A stretch of 64,000 bases of DNA, from the NCBI GenBank assembly GCA_023436065.1, contig JAEZKU010000024.1, positions 62,001 through 126,000 of the forward strand, read 5' to 3'. Source of the DNA: Bacillota bacterium (GTDB taxonomy: Bacteria > Bacillota > Clostridia > Lachnospirales > Lachnospiraceae). The translations under genes and the position numbers were made by a program. Shown here one piece after another: positions 16,383 to 24,993 of the stretch. Each line of letters begins with the position of its first letter. Position 1 is the stretch's first letter. Under the pieces are notes generated by a model. The model searched no databases, was not told the DNA's origin, and saw only the letters and a list, made by a program, of their open reading frames with translations.

Positions 16383-17099
16383 TCAGTATACGCCTGCAAT
16401 TTGCACCAATGCATCCCTATTTAGGATCAGTATGGATTTGTTATTGATCGATCTAATGATGCCGTCACTCTCCAGCTGTCCAAGCTTTCGACTTACCGTC
16501 TCCCTGGCAACTCCAAGGTAATTAGCGATACCCTCACGGCTTAAGGGCAATTGGATCAAGGTGCCTTCCTTTTCCTCTGTACCGTACTTTTCGGCAAATT
16601 CCAGGAGAATCCCGCCGATCCGGTTATCCACATTACGAACACCCATCCCCTGCATTGCATTTTCCAAACGGGCCATTCTTTCACCTAACTCAGCAATGAT
16701 CTTTACAGCGATATCGGGATACTGATACAAGAGCTTCTGAAAACGCCCTTTCGATAACATACAGGTCTTAACCGTCTGTAGAGCTTCTACGCTATAAGTC
16801 GCTGTACGGTCAGTCAAAAGATGCTGTTCACCAAAAAAATCGCCTTCACTGAATACATATAGGATTTGTTCTCTGCCATCCGAAGTATATTTAAAGGCTT
16901 TTGCGCTGCCCTCATGCATGATGACGATATAGTCAGAGGACTCACCCTCATGCATCAGAAGTTCACCCTTTTTATATTCCTTATGAGCAATCAGCTCTGA
17001 GATTTTCCCTACCTCTTCTATGCTTAAGGATGAAAATATCGGTACCTTTTTTACACACAGATCATTATTACAATAGCCACAATGACAGGAAGGATTCAT
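16383..17099 (-). CDS. Crp/Fnr family transcriptional regulator with N-terminal cysteine cluster
   Basis: 238 residues. A short N-terminal extension carries cysteines at 5, 7, 10 and 15 (SCHCGYCNNDLC), recalling the FNR [4Fe-4S] ligand region, and another cysteine lies in the cyclic-nucleotide-type beta-roll ('VKTCMLSK'). The sensor domain spans about 20-140, the long dimer helix about 125-155, and the winged helix is 'LSREGIANYLGVARETVSRKLGQLESDGII'. The recognition motif R-E-T-V-S-R combines the CRP-type arginine and glutamate with the FNR serine-arginine, which fits binding to TGTGA half-sites such as those at 9408 and 15017. Translation is coupled to the upstream HAD gene by an ATGA overlap. 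Likely an oxygen- or NO-responsive regulator; the effector is inferred. Confidence 0.93.
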   Translation of the reverse strand: MNPSCHCGYCNNDLCVKKVPIFSSLSIEEVGKISELIAHKEYKKGELLMHEGESSDYIVIMHEGSAKAFKYTSDGREQILYVFSEGDFFGEQHLLTDRTATYSVEALQTVKTCMLSKGRFQKLLYQYPDIAVKIIAELGERMARLENAMQGMGVRNVDNRIGGILLEFAEKYGTEEKEGTLIQLPLSREGIANYLGVARETVSRKLGQLESDGIIRSINNKSILILNRDALVQIAGVY

Positions 17100-17818
17100 A
17101 CTAAACTACCTCCTTTATTCATTTTATCTACGATTGCAGCAACCTCCTGTAAATCATGTGCAATCGGGTATTTGCAGTTCTTTATTTTCTTTTTTCTGTC
17201 CATCAGGATTGGACGAAAACCCATCTGTTCGGCATTGATGAGGTTTTTTTCAGAATCATCAACAAATACGGAGTTCTCCGGCTTTATCTTTAATTCGTTG
17301 ATGGCGATTTGAAACAGTTGTACGTTATCCTTACAGATCCCATAATCACTGGAAATAATCAGACCATTCAGATACTCTTCAATTCGATAATTAATCAGAA
17401 GTCGCCTTAGGGACGGCCAATTATCCGATAAGATCGCAAGCCGGTAGTTCTCCTTCAGTATAGAAAGTTCTTTATTCACATCCTCATAAATACCGATTCG
17501 CTCATCATTTAAGACAAGGTCCCGCGCTAAGGCAGCTGATTTTCGTTCAACATCCTTTCTGATACCGAAGCCTGTGAGAAGTATCTGATAGAACTCCCGA
17601 AAATGTTCAATCTCCTTTTCCTCTGTATACATTAGATGGTCCTCATTCAGATGTCGGCGCGTCGTGGTTAAAATTTTCTTTTTTCTATGATAATGCAATA
17701 CTAACCTAAGTAAATCACCTTTTGTCACAAGCTTTCGTGATTCCGGTGTAAGAAACCAATTTCCGCTTCTCGGATAGGCCAGTACATAGCCGAAATCAAA
17801 TATTATGTTCTCAATCAT
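17096..17818 (-). CDS. HAD superfamily hydrolase
   Basis: 240 residues with the HAD motifs: motif I 'IIFDFGYVL' (nucleophile Asp8; the usual second Asp is Gly, as in the DFGxVL subgroup that includes YihX-like phosphatases), a helical cap, motif II 'AILSDNW', motif III lysine in 'GICKDNVQLFQIAI', and motif IV 'VFVDDSEKNLINAEQMG'. A phosphatase acting on a small phosphorylated metabolite is likely; the substrate is unknown. Its stop overlaps the start of the Crp/Fnr regulator by 4 bases, so the two form an operon. Confidence 0.9.
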   Translation of the reverse strand: MIENIIFDFGYVLAYPRSGNWFLTPESRKLVTKGDLLRLVLHYHRKKKILTTTRRHLNEDHLMYTEEKEIEHFREFYQILLTGFGIRKDVERKSAALARDLVLNDERIGIYEDVNKELSILKENYRLAILSDNWPSLRRLLINYRIEEYLNGLIISSDYGICKDNVQLFQIAINELKIKPENSVFVDDSEKNLINAEQMGFRPILMDRKKKIKNCKYPIAHDLQEVAAIVDKMNKGGSLV

Positions 17819-17937
17819 ATCCTATCCTTTCCTGAACATTTATCTCAAATCTGATATGATATACCTTTTATATTTTATCTTAAGAATCAACATTTGTATA
17901 TCATTTCTTAGATAAAAAGTGTCAAATCGAAACAAAA

Positions 17938-17966
17938 CAGAGATGAAGTATCTTGCTTCATCTCTG
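17938..17966 (-). terminator. Terminator of the four-helix membrane protein gene
   Basis: Perfect 11-bp arms CAGAGATGAAG/CTTCATCTCTG with a 7-base loop, 31 bases after the stop at 17998. The minus-strand 3' flank is TTTTGTTT. Confidence 0.85.
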
Positions 17967-17997
17967 CCTTATGATCAATAGTAATATATATCTTATT

Positions 17998-18438
17998 TCA
18001 TCCTTGAACCGTAGCTATTCGCTGAACACGACATATAATGATGCGAATAATTGCATCCAGCAGAATGTTTACAATCAGAAATATCAGAAGGAACCACCTG
18101 GATACATCTAATTCTCTAAATAAGAACAGATACATAATATACAGCGCAATCCCAAGCACATTAGCAAGAATTACAAATGCCATCTCCGACAGAAGCTTCT
18201 GATTCGTATTTAGTATGATCAACCTGAGCACACTGTAAATCATGAAATACAACGGTATCAATATGATAAGTTGTTTCGCATAATCAACCAGGGGAGCAAA
18301 CCTGCCAAGAGACTCTCCTCGAAAGAAGGCTATACCACTATGAAAACGAAGGTAATAAGCAAAAAAATAAGCTATGATCAGTGACCCGATGTCCAATACG
18401 AAGGTTGCAAGCCTCCATCTGCTTTGACTTTTATTCAT
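17998..18438 (-). CDS. Four-helix membrane protein resembling the N-terminal half of polyprenyl-phosphate sugar transferases
   Basis: 146 residues with four predicted helices (about 10-30, 55-75, 85-107, 115-138). The first helix 'FVLDIGSLIIAYFFAYYLRFHSG' and overall layout resemble the N-terminal membrane region of WcaJ/EpsL-type undecaprenyl-phosphate sugar transferases, but the CoA-binding-like and catalytic transferase domains are absent and no continuation follows. A longer frame to 18537 exists, but only the ATG at 18438 has a ribosome-binding site (GGAG, 9 bases). It may be a free-standing four-TM protein of unknown role or a remnant; the intact start signal and terminator argue for a functional gene. 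Confidence 0.65.
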   Translation of the reverse strand: MNKSQSRWRLATFVLDIGSLIIAYFFAYYLRFHSGIAFFRGESLGRFAPLVDYAKQLIILIPLYFMIYSVLRLIILNTNQKLLSEMAFVILANVLGIALYIMYLFLFRELDVSRWFLLIFLIVNILLDAIIRIIICRVQRIATVQG

Positions 18439-18616
18439 GATATCGTCTCCATTCTTAAATTTATGCATCGGATTCTTTCTTGACCAATTGTGCATTGTGG
18501 TGAAATCTTCCATTACAATAAGGCAATTATATTCCATATCATTTTATTATTCAACCATTATTTTCCTTCATTATAGGTATTTCATTTCATCTTTCTGAAT
18601 ACTTATAACAAAGCAT

Positions 18617-18667
18617 AAAAAAGGAAGACCCTAGAGTTAACATAACGATAACTCTCAGTTCTTCCTC
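18617..18667 (-). terminator. Terminator of V-ATPase operon 1
   Basis: Imperfect hairpin with outer arms AGGAAGA/TCTTCCT and inner arms GAGTTA/TAACTC, 25 bases beyond the subunit D stop. The minus strand ends in T6. Confidence 0.85.
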
Positions 18668-18691
18668 TTCTATTCTTTCTATGAATGCTTA

Positions 18692-19369
18692 TTACACTTC
18701 AAAATGATTCTGATAACGCTCATTGTAATGATGAGCCTGCTCCATCATCATATCCTTAACCTTCATCAGGCGGACCTGAGTGCTTCGTTCATTCTCATCC
18801 AGCTTCATGATGATATATTTTATATTCTCCTTCAGCTCCGGAATCATGACATGCTCCAAAGCATTTACACGACGCCTCGTCTTCTCGATTTCGGCTGCCA
18901 TCAGTTGGCAGGATTTTTCAATTTCGGCGAGCCGAAGCATATCAGGAAGGATATCCTGCAGGGATTTCACCGCATCATCCAAGTCACTGGAGGTAAAAGC
19001 AAAGCCGTAGGGGTAAATGTCGTTGGTATCCGGGGTCTTCGTTTTATATTCGAATTCCGGTATCTCCACGCTCATGACATTTCTCTTTCCTGCCTCAAGA
19101 TAAACCTCCTGCTTGGGTGCCATCAAAGCTACATTCAGTACTTCATCCTGCATCGCAGAACGGGCCAGAACAAAATTCTTATTTGCAGCCATGATCCCCT
19201 GCTCTACCTTTTCACGGAGTGTCTTGTTTTCACGAACCAGATCGAGGAACTGACGCATGAGCTCATCGCGCTTATCCTTCAGCAGCTTATGTCCGCGAGT
19301 CGCCGTAACCAGCTTTTTCTTTAATCTGGTCAGCTCCATACGCGTAGGATTTACATGTGCCTTAGCCAA
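18692..19369 (-). CDS. ntpD: V-type ATPase subunit D (operon 1)
   Basis: 225 residues. The central rotor shaft of the V1 head: 'VNPTRMELTRLKKKLVTATRGHKLLKDKRDELMRQF' is the family N-terminal coiled coil, and the C-terminal helix 'TRRRVNALEHVMIPELKENIKYIIMKLDENERSTQVRLMKVKDMM' pairs with it. It begins 15 bases after subunit B and is the last gene of the operon. Confidence 0.96.
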   Translation of the reverse strand: MAKAHVNPTRMELTRLKKKLVTATRGHKLLKDKRDELMRQFLDLVRENKTLREKVEQGIMAANKNFVLARSAMQDEVLNVALMAPKQEVYLEAGKRNVMSVEIPEFEYKTKTPDTNDIYPYGFAFTSSDLDDAVKSLQDILPDMLRLAEIEKSCQLMAAEIEKTRRRVNALEHVMIPELKENIKYIIMKLDENERSTQVRLMKVKDMMMEQAHHYNERYQNHFEV

Positions 19370-19384
19370 TGAAAAGCACCCCCT

Positions 19385-20758
19385 TTATACCTGACCGTAA
19401 TATTGATCGAGTAATTCATCCTTAATTCTCTTCAGCTCTGCTCTGGGCAGGATATTCAAGAGCTTCCAGCCAAGATTCAGGGTTTCTTCTATATCACGGT
19501 TTGTATGATAGCCCTGGGATACATATTCCCTTTCGAAGGCATCGGCAAATTTTGCATACAGCTTATCAATATCTGTCAGGGCTGCCTCTCCGAGTACTAC
19601 CATCAATTCCTTTGCTTCCTTACCTCTTGCGTAAGCTGCAAAGATCTGATTCATCGTATTGGCATGATCCTTACGTGTCTTACCCTCTCCAATACCCTTA
19701 TCCTTCAGACGGGACAGGGAAGGTAACACATCAATCGGGGGCTGGATGCTCTGACGATACAGATCACGGCTTAAGATAATCTGTCCCTCTGTGATGTAAC
19801 CGGTTAAGTCAGGAATCGGATGTGTCTTATCATCCTCCGGCATGGTCAAAATCGGAATCATGGTAATGGAACCATTCTTACCTTTCTTTCTACCTGCTCT
19901 CTCATAAAGGGAAGCAAGATCCGTATACATATATCCGGGATAACCGCGGCGTCCGGGAACCTCCTTACGGGCTGCGGAAACCTCACGCAGGGAGTCCGCA
20001 TAGTTCGTGATGTCAGTCAGAATGACAAGCACATGCATATCCTTCTCAAATGCAAGATATTCCGCGGCAGTCAATGCCATACGAGGTGTGGAGATACGCT
20101 CTACGGCAGGATCATTTGCCAGATTGACAAACATGACGGTACGATCAATCGCACCGGTCTCACGGAAGCTTTCTGTAAAGAAGTTTGCTTCCTCGAAGGT
20201 AATACCCATCGCTGCAAATACAACAGCGAAGGGCTCCGTGGTACCGCGCACCTTAGCCTGACGTGCAATCTGTGCAGCCAGCTCTGCATGTGGCAGACCG
20301 CTGGCGGAGAAGATCGGCAGCTTCTGTCCGCGAACCAGGGTATTCAGACCATCAATCGCTGATACTCCTGTTTGAATAAATTCCTGAGGATAATTTCTGG
20401 CAGCGGGATTCATTGGTAATCCGTTGATGTCCAGTCTCTTTTCAGGTAAAATCTCGGGACCGTTATCAATCGGTCTGCCAAGACCATCGAATACACGGCT
20501 GAGCATATCCTCACTGACTCCAAGTTCCATGCTTCGACCAAGGAAGCGTACTTTACTGCTGGCAAGATTGATTCCTGCAGAGCTTTCAAATAACTGTACG
20601 AGTGCATTGCCACCGTCAATTTCAAGAACACGGCATCTGCGCTTTTCTCCACTTGCCAGCTCAATCTCTGCAAGTTCATCAAAAGCAACATTTTCTACGC
20701 CCTGTACTAACATAAGAGGACCTGCTACCTCTTGAATGGTTCTATATTCCTTTGGCAT
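19385..20758 (-). CDS. ntpB: V-type ATPase subunit B (operon 1)
   Basis: 457 residues. Non-catalytic nucleotide-binding-like subunit of the V1 hexamer, without a Walker A lysine as expected. Signatures: 'RFLGRSMELGVSEDMLSRVFDGLGRPID', 'QTGVSAIDGLNTLVRGQKLPIFSASGLPHAELAAQIARQA', 'PGRRGYPGYMYTDLASLYERAGR' and 'DLTGYITEGQIILSRDLYRQ'. Its ATG shares one base with the stop of subunit A (TAATG), so translation is coupled. Confidence 0.98.
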   Translation of the reverse strand: MPKEYRTIQEVAGPLMLVQGVENVAFDELAEIELASGEKRRCRVLEIDGGNALVQLFESSAGINLASSKVRFLGRSMELGVSEDMLSRVFDGLGRPIDNGPEILPEKRLDINGLPMNPAARNYPQEFIQTGVSAIDGLNTLVRGQKLPIFSASGLPHAELAAQIARQAKVRGTTEPFAVVFAAMGITFEEANFFTESFRETGAIDRTVMFVNLANDPAVERISTPRMALTAAEYLAFEKDMHVLVILTDITNYADSLREVSAARKEVPGRRGYPGYMYTDLASLYERAGRKKGKNGSITMIPILTMPEDDKTHPIPDLTGYITEGQIILSRDLYRQSIQPPIDVLPSLSRLKDKGIGEGKTRKDHANTMNQIFAAYARGKEAKELMVVLGEAALTDIDKLYAKFADAFEREYVSQGYHTNRDIEETLNLGWKLLNILPRAELKRIKDELLDQYYGQV

Positions 20759-22527
20759 TAGGCTTCCTCCTCCTTCTTCTGGATTAATCTATCAATATCC
20801 AGCTGTAGATTCTTTATGATTTCCTGACATTCAAATTCCAGTTTATCCTTTGTCACATATTTAAAACGACCGATTCTCTCCCTGATCGGCAGCTTAACCA
20901 GCTGCTCTACTGATACACCCTTCTCCAATGCAGAGAGTGATACATCATAAAAATGAAGTACCAGATCCATCATCAGGAACTGCTTATGAAGATCGGTATA
21001 GGTATCCACCTCATGGAATGCATCCTGATGCAGGAAGTCCTCACGGATGGAGCGTGCTGCCTCCAGCTTGAGACGATCCGGTGCGGATAGCGCATCCATA
21101 CCGACCAGCTTAACGATTTCATCAAGCTCTGCTTCATCGTTCAACATTTTCATGAGTCTCGTTCTCATGTCCATCCATTTCTCATTTACATTCGTATTGA
21201 ACCATTTACCGAGATTATATAAGGAATAGCTGGTTAACCAGTTAATTGCAGGGAAATGTCTTCTATAAGCCAGGTTCGCATCAAGTCCCCAGAATACCTT
21301 CACGATTCGAAGGGTTGCCTGGGACACAGGCTCGGAGATATCACCACCGGGCGGGGATACGGCTCCAATCGCTGATAATGCACCCTCTCGTCCCTCCTTA
21401 CCAAGGGAGATAACGCGACCGGCTCTTTCGTAGAACTGAGCCAGACGGCTGGCCAGGTATGCAGGATAACCTTCCTCACCGGGCATTTCTTCAAGACGTC
21501 CGCTCATCTCTCGAAGTGCTTCCGCCCAACGTGAGGTTGAATCAGCCATTAAGGCAACCGAATAACCCATATCACGGAAATACTCAGCTATTGTGATACC
21601 GACATAAATTGATGCTTCACGGGCAGCCACAGGCATGTCAGAGGTATTTGCTATCAAAACAGTACGCTCCATCAAAGACTTACCTGTTTTTGGATCCTTT
21701 AATTCCGGGAATTCATTTAATACGTCCGTCATCTCGTTACCACGCTCACCGCAGCCGATATATACCACGATATCTGCTTCCGCCCACTTCGCCAACTGAT
21801 GTTGAACTACTGTCTTACCACTTCCGAACGGTCCGGGAACTGCGGCAACACCGCCCTTTGCGATCGGGAACAAGGTATCGATGACACGCTGTCCGGTCAC
21901 CAGAGGTTTGTCCGGGGACAGCTTCTGTTTATAAGGTCTTCCGATACGGACGGGCCATTTCTGCATTAACGTGAGGTTCTCACTTGTACCGTCAGCCTTC
22001 TTAAGCACAGCAATTGTATCTGTTACGGTAAAATCACCCTCGTTGATTGTTTCCAAGGTACCCTGCATTCCAACAGGGAGCATGATTTTCTGTACCACAA
22101 TTTCTGTCTCCTGAACGGTACCGAGGATGTCACCCGCTTCAACCTGATCTCCTGCCTTGACAGACGGTACAAAATGCCATTTCTTTTCTCTATTCAGGGA
22201 AGGGATCTCCACACCTCTTTTTAAGTTTGTTCCTATCGCCTCCATGATATCAACCAAGGGGCGCTGAATTCCATCAAAAATACTGCTGATCAGTCCCGGG
22301 CCAAGCTCTACACTGAGCGGCGCACCTGTAGATTCTACCGGTTCTCCGGGTCCCAGACCTGAGGTTTCCTCATATACCTGAATTGATGCCTGGTCACCGT
22401 GAATTTCTATAATCTCACCGATCAGACGCTGTTCACTGACTCGCACAACGTCGAACATGTTGGCATCCCGCATACCCTCTGCGACTACCAACGGACCGGC
22501 GACCTTTTTAATCGTGCCTTTACTCAT
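20758..22527 (-). CDS. ntpA: V-type ATPase catalytic subunit A (operon 1)
   Basis: 589 residues. Catalytic subunit of the V1 head. P-loop 'GPFGSGKTVVQHQLAKW', then 'YIGCGERGNEMTDVLNEFPEL', 'NTSDMPVAAREASIYVGITIAEYFRDMGYSVALMADSTSRWAEALRE' (the Walker B region with arginine-rich interface) and 'PAYLASRLAQFYERAGR'. The bulge domain typical of A subunits (about 110-190) is present. It sits 56 bases after subunit F. Confidence 0.98.
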   Translation of the reverse strand: MSKGTIKKVAGPLVVAEGMRDANMFDVVRVSEQRLIGEIIEIHGDQASIQVYEETSGLGPGEPVESTGAPLSVELGPGLISSIFDGIQRPLVDIMEAIGTNLKRGVEIPSLNREKKWHFVPSVKAGDQVEAGDILGTVQETEIVVQKIMLPVGMQGTLETINEGDFTVTDTIAVLKKADGTSENLTLMQKWPVRIGRPYKQKLSPDKPLVTGQRVIDTLFPIAKGGVAAVPGPFGSGKTVVQHQLAKWAEADIVVYIGCGERGNEMTDVLNEFPELKDPKTGKSLMERTVLIANTSDMPVAAREASIYVGITIAEYFRDMGYSVALMADSTSRWAEALREMSGRLEEMPGEEGYPAYLASRLAQFYERAGRVISLGKEGREGALSAIGAVSPPGGDISEPVSQATLRIVKVFWGLDANLAYRRHFPAINWLTSYSLYNLGKWFNTNVNEKWMDMRTRLMKMLNDEAELDEIVKLVGMDALSAPDRLKLEAARSIREDFLHQDAFHEVDTYTDLHKQFLMMDLVLHFYDVSLSALEKGVSVEQLVKLPIRERIGRFKYVTKDKLEFECQEIIKNLQLDIDRLIQKKEEEA

Positions 22528-22583
22528 AATGAACTCTCCATTCTGCCGATACCCCGGTAATGCGATATCAGCACAAATTGATT

Positions 22584-22901
22584 TTAGTTATTAAAAATAA
22601 TATCAGAGCCGACTGCGCGCTCTACAGATTTCTTCACATAATGCATTCCCTTACCGGTATTACCAGATACTCCGGGGATTGGTATGATTGCCGGAAGATA
22701 ATCGGAAACGTAACGTTCTATCTCAGACTCCAGCTGAGCCTGCAGGCTTTCCGTGATATAGATCACTGCATAGGTTCCTTCTGCCAGAGTCTTTAAAAGC
22801 TTAGCAGCTTCCTCCTTCTCATTAACGGGATACGTATCCAGACCGAGTGCGGCAAATCCGTAGATACTGTCACGATCGCCAAGTACTGCTATCTTATACA
22901 T
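22584..22901 (-). CDS. ntpG: V-type ATPase subunit F (operon 1; NtpG type)
   Basis: 105 residues. Rotor subunit that contacts D. The start 'MYKIAVLGDRDSIYGFAALGLDTYPV' and the 'GTYAVIYITESLQAQLESEIERY... IIPIPGVSGNTGKGM' block are characteristic. Its start overlaps the end of subunit C by 8 bases. Confidence 0.95.
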   Translation of the reverse strand: MYKIAVLGDRDSIYGFAALGLDTYPVNEKEEAAKLLKTLAEGTYAVIYITESLQAQLESEIERYVSDYLPAIIPIPGVSGNTGKGMHYVKKSVERAVGSDIIFNN

Positions 22902-23862
22902 ACATTTCCCTCAATCTTTCCCGGATCAGGCGATCCGCTATGTCATTTCTCTTCCCTGACAGAATGATTCTGACAGTCTTGATCTCGTTCTCACGTGCTA
23001 TGATATAAGCTGCAAGCGGTGATATCGTATAAGGGTTATACTTTTGCGGTTGTATATATCTCATGATCAGATTATCACACCAGCATTCAAAGGCTGAAGA
23101 GGACTCCTTGATTGCCGTGATTGCTTCCTCATAGGCAGTAAATGAAAGATACGAATAAATCGCGTCCATCCCCTGCAGCGTAGCTTCAATTAATTTTTGC
23201 TTATCTAAGCTGTCACATTCTGCCATTGCCCTTTCCAGGAACATTTTGCTCTTTTTGGTCTTGCAACCGCGAAGTGCTATATTGATATTAGCTACAGCAA
23301 CCTTTAATTCCGCATATTTCCTGAATAATTCATTGCCGGTCTCTTTCCCCTTACGAAGTGTTGTCTCCAGGGCAGCCTTATCAATGATCACATCACATAA
23401 TCCACTGTCACCGGTATGCATCTGAATCTCATAGGCTTCTTCGGCACATGCTCTCATATATTCGGGTAACAGGGAAAAATTATGTTCCTTCACTGACTGA
23501 ATAATGGTCTCAACCGCTATGGTACCCTGTTCGATATAGATGCCGGGAACAGCTTCGTTAGTATATACCTGTTTTATTGCTGCTTTCAGATTATGGAAAT
23601 CATTCGAATACAAAAATGTATTGAATACAGTCAGGTCTTTTACTAACTCCGCCATCAGACTCCAGGTTTTTTCGCGCTCGATTACTAAAATCTGATCAGA
23701 ACTCTCTTCTCCTGTTCTTCCCCATCCTTTATCCGAAAGTAGCCTGAAACATTCAGCTTCGGTCTTGCAATTCATTAATTGCTCCAAATCTGCTTTCGTG
23801 AGCAGCGACAGTTCCTTTGACCGGATACGGGCTACCGCATATAAATACAGATCATCAGCCAT
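22894..23862 (-). CDS. ntpC: V-type ATPase subunit C (operon 1)
   Basis: 322 residues, all-helical, homologous to the AC39/d-type funnel that links the rotor shaft to the proteolipid ring. Recognisable by 'YLYAVARIRSKELSLLTKADLEQLMNCKTEAECFRLLSDKGWG' at the N-terminus and 'PLAAYIIARENEIKTVRIILSGKRNDIADRLIRERLREMYV' at the C-terminus. AGAGGTGA precedes the ATG. The gene lies between subunits E and F, as in the Enterococcus hirae ntp operon. Confidence 0.95.
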   Translation of the reverse strand: MADDLYLYAVARIRSKELSLLTKADLEQLMNCKTEAECFRLLSDKGWGRTGEESSDQILVIEREKTWSLMAELVKDLTVFNTFLYSNDFHNLKAAIKQVYTNEAVPGIYIEQGTIAVETIIQSVKEHNFSLLPEYMRACAEEAYEIQMHTGDSGLCDVIIDKAALETTLRKGKETGNELFRKYAELKVAVANINIALRGCKTKKSKMFLERAMAECDSLDKQKLIEATLQGMDAIYSYLSFTAYEEAITAIKESSSAFECWCDNLIMRYIQPQKYNPYTISPLAAYIIARENEIKTVRIILSGKRNDIADRLIRERLREMYV

Positions 23863-23884
23863 GTTTTCACCTCTCTTCGGTTAT

Positions 23885-24481
23885 TTAGTCGAACAGTAAG
23901 GAATTCACCTTATCCTGAAGAGCATCTCTTTCTTCGGCAAATAATGCATCAAAAGAACAATTTTCTTCAATATCACCATAAATCAGAAGAAATCCCCCCT
24001 CAAAGGAAAGCGCTTCTTCCTCAATGTCTAAGGAGGCTCCTTGCTTTTGTGACAGTATCGCACTTAATTTCTCGGGAAAATCCTTGGTTAATCGCATCTT
24101 ATCCGATATAGGAAATAATAGTCTTCCTTTTTTATTATGGGAATACTTTTTCACCATGGAAAGAATGATCTCCGTATATTCGTCATCCGATAATTCAGCC
24201 AGACGCTTCCTGGCTTTCCCGATTATTTCATTGATAATAGTTTGCTTAGTATCCAACAGGAGCTTTCTTTCCAATAATGCAGCTGCAGATTCTGCACGGC
24301 TTATGACATCCTTTACATCAGCATCAGACTTTTCGGCAATTTGAGCCGACTTTAACTCAGCCTCATTCTTTGCAGCAGCAAGAATTTGCGCTGCTTCCTG
24401 CTCAGCCTGAGAAATGATGGCATCTGCGCTAGCCTGGGCTTCCTCTTGAATAGTTTTCAATATCTTTTCTAAACCAGTCAT
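23885..24481 (-). CDS. ntpE: V-type ATPase subunit E (operon 1)
   Basis: 198 residues. Peripheral stalk subunit: a long N-terminal coiled coil rich in Ala/Glu/Lys ('ADAIISQAEQEAAQILAAAKNEAELKSAQIAEKSDADVKD', about 15-75) followed by a globular C-terminal domain. The open frame reaches 24523 and would overlap subunit K; the ATG at 24481 has GGGAGA 8 bases upstream and gives a normal family start, so I use that. Confidence 0.93.
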   Translation of the reverse strand: MTGLEKILKTIQEEAQASADAIISQAEQEAAQILAAAKNEAELKSAQIAEKSDADVKDVISRAESAAALLERKLLLDTKQTIINEIIGKARKRLAELSDDEYTEIILSMVKKYSHNKKGRLLFPISDKMRLTKDFPEKLSAILSQKQGASLDIEEEALSFEGGFLLIYGDIEENCSFDALFAEERDALQDKVNSLLFD

Positions 24482-24497
24482 AGCGTCTTCTCCCAAC

Positions 24498-24992
24498 TTA
24501 TATATTAATTCCGCCAACTCCATTTACTGCAAGCATGGAAATAAGAAGTGCCAAAATAGCATAGGTTTCAACCATTGCCGGGAAAATAATAGACTTACCA
24601 AAGGCTTCGGGTCTCTTTGCCAAAATGCCCATACTTGCAATAGACGCTTTAGCCTGACTTACAGCGGAAGTATATCCTACAATCGCCATAGGAAGACATG
24701 CAGCAAAATAAAGTAATCCCTTTGCTAAGGAAAGATTTACTTCACCACCGAAGATACCGATCTGGGACAGAGTAATAAAGGCAATCAAGAGACCATAAAT
24801 ACCCTGTGTACCCGGTAACAGCTGAAGGATCAGCACCTTACCGAATTTTGTGGGATCTTCTGTGACAAGTCCGGCACCGGTTTCACCCGCCATACCTACA
24901 CCCTTAGCGGATCCTGCTCCTGCAAGTAATGCTGATGCTGCTGCTCCCAATAAAGCAAATACAATACCAAAATCGTTCCAATTCATTCCCAT
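24498..24992 (-). CDS. ntpK: V-type ATPase proteolipid subunit K (operon 1), Na+ type
   Basis: 164 residues, four helices in two hairpins. The sequence follows E. hirae NtpK closely: 'LILQLLPGTQGIYGLLIAF' in helix 2, 'AVSQAKASIASMGILAKRPE' in helix 3 and 'PAMVETYAILALLIS' in helix 4. All five side chains that coordinate Na+ in the E. hirae ring (L61, T64, Q65, Q110, E139) have counterparts here: L59, T62, Q63, Q113, E142. This strongly suggests a Na+-translocating enzyme. It starts one base after the subunit I stop. Confidence 0.96.
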   Translation of the reverse strand: MGMNWNDFGIVFALLGAAASALLAGAGSAKGVGMAGETGAGLVTEDPTKFGKVLILQLLPGTQGIYGLLIAFITLSQIGIFGGEVNLSLAKGLLYFAACLPMAIVGYTSAVSQAKASIASMGILAKRPEAFGKSIIFPAMVETYAILALLISMLAVNGVGGINI

Positions 24993-24993
24993 G

